Assembly (NCBI GenBank): GCA_944388395.1
Contig: CALXIP010000006.1
Coordinates: forward strand, 1 to 49,308
Direction of reading: 5' to 3'
DNA: 49,308 nucleotides
Source: an uncultured Ruthenibacterium sp.
Lineage (GTDB): Bacteria; Bacillota; Clostridia; Oscillospirales; Ruminococcaceae
How positions within the stretch are numbered: the stretch's first letter is position 1; the number at the start of each line of letters is the position of its first letter. The notes under the pieces are model-generated. The model had not been told where the DNA came from. It worked only from the letters and a program-made list of their open reading frames with translations, and searched no databases. This document shows positions 9,985 to 17,153 of the stretch, piece by piece. The position numbers and the translations under genes are program-made.

Positions 9985-11163
9985 TTACAGTTCGTTGTAG
10001 GTGATAACGCCGGCTTTGACGGTGGCTTTTACCTTGCTGTACAGCGTCAGGCCGTCGTAGGGTGTGTTGTGGCTTTTGCCGGCGAATTCGTCCTTGTTGA
10101 CCACATAGGCATGCTCCAGGTCCACCAGGACCACGTCGCCGTCGTATCCCTCGGCCAGAAGGCCCTTGTTCAGGCCCAGAATTTCGGACGGGCCCTTGCT
10201 CATCATGCGGGACAGCGTCTCCAGCGGCAGGCCGCACTGGCGGCACAGCTTTGTATAGCACACGCTGAAGGCGGTCTCCAGCCCCACCATGCCCGGCGCG
10301 CCCTTGGCCTTATCCTCGGGCGAATGGGGCGCGTGATCCGTTCCGATGGCCTCCACTTCCCCGGCGGCCATGGCCTCGATCAAATATTCCACGTCCTCTT
10401 TTTTGCGGATGGGCGGGTTGACCCGGAAGCCGTTGTCGTAAAACCAGATGTGATGGGGCGTGACCTCGCTGGTGACCTTGACGCCCCGGCGCTTTGCCCG
10501 GATGACTTCCTCCATGGCCTCTTTGGTGCTGACGTGGCACATGTGCAGCTTTGCGCCCGTGGCCTCGGCGATGTAGATATTGCGCACCGTCTCCAGATTT
10601 TCGGCCAGCCGGTAATCGATGGGCGACAGGTCCATGTCCTCGGCGTGGCTCATGACGGTCAGGCCCTTTTCGGCGGCGATGGTCATGGCCTCATACATGA
10701 CCTTGGAGTCCCGCACGCCCCGGCCGTCCTCGGAAATAAAGCGCAGATTCGGAGGCAGAACCGTGAGATGGCTGACGGTTTTGCCGTCAAAGTCCTTTGT
10801 GATGGAGATGCACTGGTTGATGTCGCACAGACCGATGCGCCTGGCGTCGTCCATCAGGCTTTGGGCAATGGCCGCCGACGAGCACACGGGCTTTGTGTTG
10901 GCCATGCAGTTGACAAAGGTGTAGCCGCCCCGGGCCGCCGCCCGGGACCCGCTGGTCAGGTCTTCCTTGTACTCGAAGCCCGGGGTGCGGAAGTGGCAGT
11001 GGGTGTCCACAAAGGCGGGCAGCAGCACAAGGCCGCCCGCGTCCAGCACGGGGCCGTCGGCCTGCAGGTCTTTTCCCACCGCGGTGATGGTTCCGTTTTC
11101 AATGAGCACGTCCCCCTCGCGGACGCCCAGCGCGTCCGCCAGCATTGCGTTGCGAATGAGCAT
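9985..11163 (-). CDS. pyrC: Dihydroorotase (class I)
   Basis: It closes carbamoyl aspartate to dihydroorotate. The 392-residue amidohydrolase shows the metal-binding HxH as DTHCHFRTPG and the later GTDHAPH motif with the catalytic Asp. The ATG at 11163 was chosen over an in-frame start 39 nt upstream because AAGGAGG lies 6 nt before it and because the upstream extension would be encoded by the leader hairpin. It is the first structural gene of the operon. The preceding step, aspartate carbamoyltransferase (pyrB), is not encoded in this window. Confidence 0.95.
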   Translation of the reverse strand: MLIRNAMLADALGVREGDVLIENGTITAVGKDLQADGPVLDAGGLVLLPAFVDTHCHFRTPGFEYKEDLTSGSRAAARGGYTFVNCMANTKPVCSSAAIAQSLMDDARRIGLCDINQCISITKDFDGKTVSHLTVLPPNLRFISEDGRGVRDSKVMYEAMTIAAEKGLTVMSHAEDMDLSPIDYRLAENLETVRNIYIAEATGAKLHMCHVSTKEAMEEVIRAKRRGVKVTSEVTPHHIWFYDNGFRVNPPIRKKEDVEYLIEAMAAGEVEAIGTDHAPHSPEDKAKGAPGMVGLETAFSVCYTKLCRQCGLPLETLSRMMSKGPSEILGLNKGLLAEGYDGDVVLVDLEHAYVVNKDEFAGKSHNTPYDGLTLYSKVKATVKAGVITYNEL

Positions 11164-11181
11164 GTGGTTCCTCCTTTTGGG

Positions 11182-11216
11182 CAAAAAAAAACTTTTCCAC
11201 AAAAAGGGAAAAGTTT
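11182..11216 (-). terminator. Attenuator hairpin of the pyr operon leader
   Basis: Read on the minus strand, AAACTTTTCC (11216-11207) pairs perfectly with GGAAAAGTTT (11198-11189) across an 8-nt loop and runs straight into nine T residues. This intrinsic terminator lies between the pyr promoter and the pyrC ribosome site, so it can only act as an attenuator. The stop codon of the leader frame (11217-11215) sits on the first two bases of its upstream arm. A ribosome at that stop would cover the arm and prevent the hairpin. The stem is AU-rich and thus only moderately stable. Confidence 0.75.
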
Positions 11217-11280
11217 AAAAGACGATAAAACGGCCAGGGCCTTTGGACTGATTCAACAAAAACACACTGCACAGCGTCAT
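11215..11280 (-). CDS. Candidate pyr leader peptide (21 codons)
   Basis: The frame begins with ATG at 11280, 9 nt after GGAGG (11294-11290), and reads MTLCSVFLLNQ, then SKGPGRFIVF, before TAA. It starts about 28 nt into the predicted transcript and ends exactly at the base of the attenuator. Its coding sequence has U runs (TTTTTG, then TTTTATCGTCTTTT), where RNA polymerase would slow when UTP is scarce. In enterobacterial pyrBI, such slowing lets the translating ribosome catch up and suppress termination. The role here is inference from layout; the peptide itself resembles none I know. A second frame starting at 11301 runs through the hairpin but has no ribosome site. Confidence 0.6.
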   Translation of the reverse strand: MTLCSVFLLNQSKGPGRFIVF

Positions 11281-11315
11281 TCCGCGGCTCCTCCGTCTTC
11301 ATTTTGTTCCATAGT

Positions 11316-11344
11316 ATTTTAGCATTGGTCCGACAGATTGTCAA
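11316..11344 (-). promoter_or_regulatory. Promoter of the pyr-car-guaA operon
   Basis: On the minus strand TTGACA (11344-11339) is followed after exactly 17 nt by TAAAAT (11321-11316), a near-consensus sigma-A promoter. The expected start of transcription is near 11309-11307, giving a leader of about 146 nt before pyrC. The promoter overlaps the last codons of the upstream radical SAM gene, which ends at 11319. Confidence 0.8.
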
Positions 11345-13028
11345 TCGGAATCCGATGTAAAACATAACGGGCCGTGACGGGGTTTTTCTGTGTGTAATCC
11401 ACAAAGGCGATCTGGCGCGCCGCGTACAGCACGGCCACGCCCCGGCGCACGCCGGGTTTGGGGGCGGTGGCGGGGTTTTGGGCCAGCGCGCGCACCGCCT
11501 TTGCCAGCAGCGGGTCCTTCACCTGCAGGCAGGCGGGCAGACGGCCCGTGGCGTTGGTGGCCAGCCGGTCGCAGACCAGGGCGTCCCGCAGGCACTGGCT
11601 GTCCACGCCGGGCAGTGTTTTGCAGAATTCGTACAGACGGGCGGTGTATCCGTCCAGATCCAGGCGCACCGTGTCGCCCGCAGCCCTGCCCAGCGCCGTG
11701 TAGAAGGCAAAGGGCGTCAGGCCTGTGGCGTCCAGAACGTACTGCGCCGTGTGCCGGAACCGACGGGAGTTGTACACCCGCTCCAGCGCGTCCTCGGTTT
11801 GGTGCAAAAGCGCCAGGTCCTCTCCGCTCAGCCAGGGCGTGGAACGCACCTCATACGGAGGAAGCGGAGAAAATTCGCAGGGATACTGTTCCGTTTCTTC
11901 CCGCATGGCGGCCCCGTGCAGCAGTTTCAAAAAGCCCAGCTGCAGCATGGACGCACCCAAGGCGTAGCCCTCGTTGAAGCTGTCGGCAAAGGTGGCCAGA
12001 TCCTCGAAGGGCAGGCCGGCGATCAGATCGATGTGGATGTGCATGTTCTCCATGGCCACCAGCCGCCGGATGTTCTGCTTCAGCACCCGGGTATCGGTTT
12101 TGCGGCGCACGGCCTCCAGCGTTCGCTCGCAGAAGGACTGCATGCCGATCTCCAGCTGCACCGCGCCCACGGGCATGCGCTCCAGCAGGCGGAAGGTCTC
12201 CTCCTGCAGAATATCCCCGGCGATCTCAAAGTGGAAGCACACCCCGGCGGGGATGTCCCGGCCGTAGTGCTCCAGGATAAATGCCAGAATGGCGTTGGCG
12301 TGGCGGGGGTTGGCGTTGAAGGTGCGGTCAATGAACTTGACGGTCTTCGCCCCGGAATTGGCCAGGGTCAGAATGTCCCGGAATGCCCGGTCCAGCGGGA
12401 ACCAGCGGGGTTTGCCGCACCGGCCCGACAGACAGAAGGCGCAGGAATAAGGGCAGCCGCGGCTGGTCTCCAGATAGGCGATGCGGCCGTTCAGCGCCGA
12501 CAGGTAGCGGGGCGTATAGGGGCTGGGCACGTCGCCCGGCAGCACGCAGGGCGCACGTTCCACCACTTCGTTCCCCACCCGGCCGCACAGACCGGGAATG
12601 TTCCCGGCCATGGGGTCCTGCCCGGCGGCCAGGCACCGCAGGAAGGCGGGCACGCTCTCCTCGCCTTCCCCGGACAGCACGTAATCCACCTGGCTGCTGC
12701 GGCGCAGCACATCCCCCGCGTTGTAGCTGACCTCGGGTCCGCCCAGCGCCACCACGGTTTGGGGCAGGCGCTGTTTCACCTGTGCGGCCAGCGCCAGCGT
12801 CTCGGTGATGTTCCACAAATAGCAGGAAAACGTCACCACCGACGGCGCGCCCTCACACAGGCGTTCCAACACGGCGGCGGGCGGCTCGTTGATGGTGCCC
12901 TCCACCACCCGGACCCGGTCCGCCAGTTCGGGGGCATGGGTCTCCACCCCTGCCGCCAGGCACCAGGGCGCCAGCGAGGAGTGAATGTATTTTGCGTTGA
13001 TGGCGCACAGCGCCGCGGAAAAATCCAT
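11319..13028 (-). CDS. B12-binding radical SAM protein (DUF4080-like)
   Basis: The 569-residue protein starts with a cobalamin-binding-like Rossmann domain (about residues 1-140). A radical SAM core follows, with the [4Fe-4S] motif RGCPYSCAFC (CxxxCxxC) and the typical KFIDRTFN strand. The C-terminal third fits the DUF4080 extension. No substrate is known for this subfamily. Members of the wider family do methyl transfers or ring contractions, so no reaction is claimed. The ATG at 13028 has AAGGAG 8 nt upstream; the longer in-frame extension is out of character and was rejected. A strong hairpin lies just ahead of its ribosome site. Confidence 0.85.
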   Translation of the reverse strand: MDFSAALCAINAKYIHSSLAPWCLAAGVETHAPELADRVRVVEGTINEPPAAVLERLCEGAPSVVTFSCYLWNITETLALAAQVKQRLPQTVVALGGPEVSYNAGDVLRRSSQVDYVLSGEGEESVPAFLRCLAAGQDPMAGNIPGLCGRVGNEVVERAPCVLPGDVPSPYTPRYLSALNGRIAYLETSRGCPYSCAFCLSGRCGKPRWFPLDRAFRDILTLANSGAKTVKFIDRTFNANPRHANAILAFILEHYGRDIPAGVCFHFEIAGDILQEETFRLLERMPVGAVQLEIGMQSFCERTLEAVRRKTDTRVLKQNIRRLVAMENMHIHIDLIAGLPFEDLATFADSFNEGYALGASMLQLGFLKLLHGAAMREETEQYPCEFSPLPPYEVRSTPWLSGEDLALLHQTEDALERVYNSRRFRHTAQYVLDATGLTPFAFYTALGRAAGDTVRLDLDGYTARLYEFCKTLPGVDSQCLRDALVCDRLATNATGRLPACLQVKDPLLAKAVRALAQNPATAPKPGVRRGVAVLYAARQIAFVDYTQKNPVTARYVLHRIPIDNLSDQC

Positions 13029-13045
13029 AAAAATGCTCCTTGCAC

Positions 13046-13071
13046 AAAAGCGGGCGCGAAAACGCGCCCGC
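13046..13071 (-). terminator. GC-rich hairpin after the acetyltransferase gene
   Basis: GCGGGCGCG and CGCGCCCGC (13050-13071) form a perfect 9-bp stem with a 4-nt loop, followed on the minus strand by TTTTG. It begins 3 nt after the acetyltransferase stop codon and ends about 10 nt before the ribosome site of the radical SAM gene. It can act as a leaky terminator that lowers expression of the downstream gene. The T tract is short. Confidence 0.55.
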
Positions 13072-13074
13072 CGC

Positions 13075-13575
13075 TCATTCGGTTCTTTGATAGGCCAGCC
13101 GCTGGCTCCCGTCGGAGCGCAGGCGGATGACACCGCAGTACACAAACCCGTTCTTGGCCAGCGCCCGCTGCATGGGAGCGTTGTCCCGGTGGGTATCCAT
13201 GCGCAGATTGGGACACCGGGCAAAGCACCAGTCCATACAGAAACCGGCCGCACCCCGGCCCGGCACCGCCACGGCCACCCGGTGCAGCACCCCATAGGGG
13301 CCGTCCGCCTTCCACGCGCCGTCAATGTGCGCGTAATCCGGTTCCGTCTCTTCCCCGCTGACGGGCGGGCGGAACAAAAAGGCCGCGCACAAGGTCTGTC
13401 CGTCCTCGCACACATAGCTCTCGCCCCGGGCGGCGTCCTCTTCCAGCATGGCGCGGGAAGGATAACCCGCCCGCCACTGAGTGGGGTTGCCGTTCTCCGC
13501 CATAAAGCGACGGGCGTCGGCGTACAGTGCCTCCAGCCGGGGCAGATCCTCCGCCACGGCGCGCCGCACGGTCAT
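13075..13575 (-). CDS. GNAT-family N-acetyltransferase
   Basis: The 166-residue protein begins TVRRAVAEDLPRLEALY, the usual first strand and helix of the GNAT fold. It has a central VLHRVAVAVPGRGAAGFCMDW stretch in the place of the acetyl-CoA loop, and a late DTHRDNAPMQRALAKNGF segment typical of RimI-like enzymes. The substrate is unknown. Its ATG overlaps the asnA stop codon as TGATG, and no good ribosome site precedes it, so translation is probably coupled to asnA. A GTG one codon upstream is an alternative start. Confidence 0.8.
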   Translation of the reverse strand: MTVRRAVAEDLPRLEALYADARRFMAENGNPTQWRAGYPSRAMLEEDAARGESYVCEDGQTLCAAFLFRPPVSGEETEPDYAHIDGAWKADGPYGVLHRVAVAVPGRGAAGFCMDWCFARCPNLRMDTHRDNAPMQRALAKNGFVYCGVIRLRSDGSQRLAYQRTE

Positions 13576-14579
13576 CACAGCAGCACCACGCCCGCGGCCT
13601 CACAGGCTTCGCGGGTGGCTTTGTCCCACAGGGACACCTGCACCTCGCCCACATGGGCCTTGCCCAGCAGCAGCATGCACAAACGGCTCTGGCCGATGCC
13701 GCCGCCGATGGTCAGGGGCAGTTCATCCCGCAGAAGCGCCGCGTGAAAGGGCAGCTTTGCCCGCTCCTCGCATCCGGCCAGCCGCAGCTGGCGGGCCATG
13801 CTCTCGGCGTCCACACGGATGCCCATGCTGGAGATCTCCAGCGCGCAGCCCAAGGGTTCGTGCCAGAACAAAAGGTCGCCGTTCAGCTGCCAGTCGTCGT
13901 AGTCCGGGGCGCGGCCGTCGTGGGGTTTGCCGCTTTTCAGCGCGCCGCCGATCTGCTCCACAAACACCGTTTTATACTCTTTGCACACGGCGTTCTCCCG
14001 CTCTTTCGGGGTCAGGTCCGGATACTTGTCCTCCAATTCCTGACTGGTGAAGAAGGTCACGTCCCGGCACAGGGTGGTGTCCAGTGCGCCGAACTGCCAT
14101 TTCAGCTCGTCCAGCGTGCCGCAGATGGCGTTGACGATGTCCTGCACCGTGCGGCGCAGGAAGGCCTCGTTGCGCATCTCCCGGCTGATGACCTTCTCCC
14201 AGTCCCACTGGTCCACATAGATGGAATGCAGATTGTCCATCTCCTCGTCCCGGCGGATGGCGTTCATGTCCGTCACCAGGCCGTTGCCCACGTGAAAATC
14301 GTACTCGTGAAGCGCCAGGCGCTTCCATTTGGCCAGGCTGTGCACCACCACGGCCTCGCGCCCGATGGCGGGCACGTCAAAGGTCACCGGCCGCTCCACG
14401 CCGTTCAGATCGTCGTTCAAACCCGTGGCCGGGTCCACAAACAGCGGCGCGGTGACGCGCTTGAGATGCAGCGCGGCGCACAATTTGGTTTGAAAAATCT
14501 GTTTGATGAGGCCGATGGCCTTCTGGGTGTCGTACAGTCCCAGAACCGGCGCATAGCCCTGCGGAATCACTGTTCCCAT
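13575..14579 (-). CDS. asnA: Aspartate--ammonia ligase (asparagine synthetase A)
   Basis: It makes asparagine from aspartate, ATP and ammonia. The 334-residue length matches AsnA. The fold related to class II tRNA synthetases is evident in NGLVTDMNAIRRDEE, YVDQWDWEKVI and the GGGIGQSRLCMLLL segment. A promoter stands directly upstream, and a short GCGGCC/GGCCGC hairpin (14598-14616) lies in the leader. The acetyltransferase gene follows with overlapping stop and start codons. Confidence 0.96.
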   Translation of the reverse strand: MGTVIPQGYAPVLGLYDTQKAIGLIKQIFQTKLCAALHLKRVTAPLFVDPATGLNDDLNGVERPVTFDVPAIGREAVVVHSLAKWKRLALHEYDFHVGNGLVTDMNAIRRDEEMDNLHSIYVDQWDWEKVISREMRNEAFLRRTVQDIVNAICGTLDELKWQFGALDTTLCRDVTFFTSQELEDKYPDLTPKERENAVCKEYKTVFVEQIGGALKSGKPHDGRAPDYDDWQLNGDLLFWHEPLGCALEISSMGIRVDAESMARQLRLAGCEERAKLPFHAALLRDELPLTIGGGIGQSRLCMLLLGKAHVGEVQVSLWDKATREACEAAGVVLL

Positions 14580-14626
14580 GGTTTCTTCCCCCTCTGTGCG
14601 GCCCGAAATCGGCCGCTTTGTTCTTT

Positions 14627-14655
14627 ATTATAAGGGACGCGGACGTGACGGTCAA
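14627..14655 (-). promoter_or_regulatory. Promoter of asnA
   Basis: On the minus strand TTGACC (14655-14650), a 17-nt spacer and TATAAT (14632-14627) form a near-consensus sigma-A promoter. It lies 48 nt ahead of the asnA start and just past the end of the MATE gene. Confidence 0.8.
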
Positions 14656-14657
14656 TT

Positions 14658-16013
14658 CTAGATCACTTTTTTCTCTTTCCACTTGCCCCGGGCAAACCGG
14701 ATGACAAAGCAGACGGACCGGAAAGCCCAGTCCAGCAGCATGGCGATCCAGATGCCTACCGCGCCCATGCCCATCTGCGCCCCCAGCAGATAGCCGGACC
14801 CGAACCGGAACGCCCAGATGGAAAAGATGGACACCGACATGGTGAACCGCACGTCTCCGGCTGCGCGCAGCGCGTTGGGCAGCGTAAAGGACGCGGGCCA
14901 CAGCAGCATGGCAAAACCGTCGTGGATCCACACCAGCGTTGTGGCCAGGGCCGCCGTCTCGGGCGAAAGGGTATACAGCCCCAGCAGGAAGGGCAGCCCC
15001 AGCAGAATGGATGCGTTCAGCACGCCGCCCATGAGATACACAAGCCCCAGCAGTTTTTTGGCGTAATAGGACGCCTGGCGGGTGTCTCCCGCGCCAATGC
15101 AGCGGCCCACCACGGTGATCATGGCCAGGTTGATGGCGTCGCCCGGGATGCAGCCCAGGCCGTCCAGATTGTTGGCCACCGCGTTGGCCGCGATCTGCAC
15201 GGTGCCGAAGCCGGCGATGATGGCCACCACCATGATGCGGCCCAGCTGGAACAGGCTGTTTTCCACGGCGCTGGGAATGCCGATGCGCAAAATCTTGCGC
15301 ACCAGAGCCCCGTCGGGGCGGCGGGCCTGGGACAGGCGCAGCGGCAGCGGATTTTCCGCCCGGCACAAAAGTCCCGTCAGTGCGATGCAGCCCAGCACAC
15401 GGGCCAGCAGCGTGGGCAGAGCCACGCCCGCCACGCCCAGGTGCAGCACGTACACGCACAGGGCGTTGCCCGCAATGTTGAACACGTTCATGCCCGCGCT
15501 GATGAGCATGGAGATGCGGGTGTTGTTCTGGCAGCGGAACAGCGCGGCCGAGGCGTTGTACACCGCCAGGAACGGATAGGACAGCGCGGTGATAAGCCAG
15601 TACAGCATGGCCGCGTCCATCACGTCGTCCTCAATGGCGCCGAAGGCAAGGCGCAGAATGGGCGCCCGCAGGCTCACCGCCAGCAGCGCCACTGCCAGCG
15701 AGATCAGAATGGTCAGCAGCACCAGCTGCCCGGCCGAGCGCTGGGCCTCGTCCCTGCGCCGCGCGCCCAGAAACTGGCTGGTGACCACGGCGCCGCCGGT
15801 GGCCAGCGCCGCAAACAGGTTGGAAATCAGCAGGTTCAGCATGTCCACCAGCGACACGCCCGAAACCGCCGCCTCGCCCACCGCCGAAACCATCATGGTA
15901 TCGGCCATGCCCACGGCCACCACCAGAATTTGTTCGATCACCAGCGGCACCAGCAGGCTGCGCAGCTGCGCATTGGAAAACAGCGGTTTGTCCGTCTGTA
16001 AAGCACTCGTCAT
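14658..16013 (-). CDS. MATE-family efflux transporter
   Basis: The 451-residue inner-membrane protein has about 12 hydrophobic segments in two related halves. Typical MATE features are the N-terminal PLVIEQILVVAVGMADTMMV helix, ALATGGAVVTSQFLGA and the second-half equivalent NAVANNLDGLGCIPGDA. Such proteins export drugs or metabolites against sodium or proton gradients; the substrate here cannot be told. The ATG at 16013 is preferred because the hydrophobic domain follows directly and a promoter lies about 30 nt upstream. Confidence 0.93.
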   Translation of the reverse strand: MTSALQTDKPLFSNAQLRSLLVPLVIEQILVVAVGMADTMMVSAVGEAAVSGVSLVDMLNLLISNLFAALATGGAVVTSQFLGARRRDEAQRSAGQLVLLTILISLAVALLAVSLRAPILRLAFGAIEDDVMDAAMLYWLITALSYPFLAVYNASAALFRCQNNTRISMLISAGMNVFNIAGNALCVYVLHLGVAGVALPTLLARVLGCIALTGLLCRAENPLPLRLSQARRPDGALVRKILRIGIPSAVENSLFQLGRIMVVAIIAGFGTVQIAANAVANNLDGLGCIPGDAINLAMITVVGRCIGAGDTRQASYYAKKLLGLVYLMGGVLNASILLGLPFLLGLYTLSPETAALATTLVWIHDGFAMLLWPASFTLPNALRAAGDVRFTMSVSIFSIWAFRFGSGYLLGAQMGMGAVGIWIAMLLDWAFRSVCFVIRFARGKWKEKKVI

Positions 16014-16038
16014 AGGTCTTTCACACTCCCCGGATACC

Positions 16039-16067
16039 GTTATACCACGTTCGGAACCAAATGAGAA
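16039..16067 (-). promoter_or_regulatory. Promoter candidate of the MATE gene
   Basis: TTCTCA (16067-16062), 17 nt and TATAAC (16044-16039) on the minus strand. The -10 box matches 5 of 6 and the -35 box 4 of 6 consensus bases. Confidence 0.5.
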
Positions 16068-16079
16068 GAGAAAAAGGAC

Positions 16080-16108
16080 TTTTCCCCCGGCCCGCACGGG
16101 TGTATAAT
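16080..16108 (+). promoter_or_regulatory. Promoter candidate of the oxidoreductase gene
   Basis: A perfect TATAAT (16103-16108) lies 28 nt before the ATG at 16137. The -35 region at 17 nt distance (TTTTCC) is poor, so activation by a regulator is possible. It is divergent from the MATE promoter. Confidence 0.5.
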
Positions 16109-16136
16109 GAAACAAAAAGCCTTGGAGGACGTTTTT

Positions 16137-17108
16137 ATGCTTCGTTTTGCCATTCTGACCGCGGGCAACATCGCCCACCACATGGCCCGGACTGTGGCAG
16201 CCGTGCCCGGTGTGGTGGAGCCCTACGCCATTGCCGCCCGGGACAAACAGCGCGCCGCAGACCTGGCCGCTGAGTGCGGTTTTGCCAAAAGCTACGGCAG
16301 CTACGAGGAACTGATGGCCGACCCCCTCGTGGACGTGGTATACATCGGCAGCACCCACAACCTGCACGCGCAGCATGTGCGCATGGCCCTGAACGCGGGC
16401 AAGCATGTGCTGTGTGAAAAGCCCCTGACCGTGAACGCCGCCCAGGCACGGGAGCTGTTCGCCCTGGCGGATGAAAAAAACCTTCTGCTGACTGAGGCCA
16501 CCTGGACCCGCTTCCAGCCTGCGGCCCGTGCGCTGCGGGAGATTTTGGATTCCGGCGAGATCGGCCGTGTGGTGGGTCTCACCGCCAACATGGGCTGCGC
16601 GGTGGCCCACAAGCCCCGCATCGCCTTGCCGGAACTGGCGGGCGGCGTGCTGCTGGACCTGACCATCTACCCGCTGACCATTGCGGACATCGCCCTGGGC
16701 CAGCCGCTGGGCGCACCCAAAGGCCTGTGCGCGAAGAACGAAAACGGGCTGGACGTGCAGGAAGCCGTGCAGCTGGAATACGAGGGCGGCCGGCTGGCCA
16801 GCTTCTTTGTCAGCGGCCGCGCCGTGCTGGACAACACCGCCACGGTGTGGGGTGAACAGGGCCGCGTGACCCTGGAGGCCGATTTCTGGCACACCCAGGC
16901 GCTGACCGTGGAGAGTCCCAGGGGCGTGCGCCGTGTGGAGCTGCCCTTCGACGCCACCGGCTACGAGTACGAGGTTCGGGCTGTGGCCGCGGCGCTGGAA
17001 AGCGGCGCCCGGGAGTGCCCCGACATGCCCCGGTCCGCCACGCTGCGGATTCTGGAGCAGATGGACGCCCTGCGCGCCGCATGGGGCATCCGCTATCCTT
17101 TTGAATAA
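16137..17108 (+). CDS. Gfo/Idh/MocA-family oxidoreductase
   Basis: The 323-residue cytoplasmic NAD(P)-dependent enzyme has an N-terminal Rossmann fold (FAILTAGNIAHHMA) and the family motif CEKPLTVNAAQA. A C-terminal sandwich domain carries GGVLLDLTIYPL. The last motif is common in the trans-1,2-dihydrobenzenediol dehydrogenase-like branch. The likely substrate is a sugar, inositol or related polyol, not determined. The ATG at 16137 has GGAGG 8 nt upstream; an earlier in-frame ATG falls on the -10 box and was rejected. Confidence 0.9.
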   Translation: MLRFAILTAGNIAHHMARTVAAVPGVVEPYAIAARDKQRAADLAAECGFAKSYGSYEELMADPLVDVVYIGSTHNLHAQHVRMALNAGKHVLCEKPLTVNAAQARELFALADEKNLLLTEATWTRFQPAARALREILDSGEIGRVVGLTANMGCAVAHKPRIALPELAGGVLLDLTIYPLTIADIALGQPLGAPKGLCAKNENGLDVQEAVQLEYEGGRLASFFVSGRAVLDNTATVWGEQGRVTLEADFWHTQALTVESPRGVRRVELPFDATGYEYEVRAVAAALESGARECPDMPRSATLRILEQMDALRAAWGIRYPFE

Positions 17109-17115
17109 GCATCCC

Positions 17116-17148
17116 AAAAGGCCGGGTTCTGCGAACCCGGCCTTTTTT
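17116..17148. terminator. Bidirectional intrinsic terminator
   Basis: GGCCGGGTTC and GAACCCGGCC (17120-17142) form a perfect 10-bp stem with a TGC loop, flanked by AAAA on the left and TTTTTT on the right. It serves the oxidoreductase gene on the plus strand and the convergent substrate-binding protein gene on the minus strand. Confidence 0.9.
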
Positions 17149-17153
17149 GTGCC

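Noticed and set aside
11235-11262. Partial likeness of CAGTCCAAAGG in the pyr leader to a PyrR-binding loop
   Set aside because: The PyrR consensus needs a longer CNGNGAGG loop between the stems; here several core bases are missing, and no pyrR gene is in the window.
11319-13415. Longer, 698-residue form of the radical SAM protein starting at 13415
   Set aside because: The extra 129 residues are an out-of-frame shadow of the acetyltransferase gene, and a good ribosome site precedes the ATG at 13028.
14658-17117. An 819-residue minus-strand frame that includes the MATE gene
   Set aside because: Its first half is antisense to the Gfo/Idh/MocA gene and not protein-like; the MATE protein starts at 16013.
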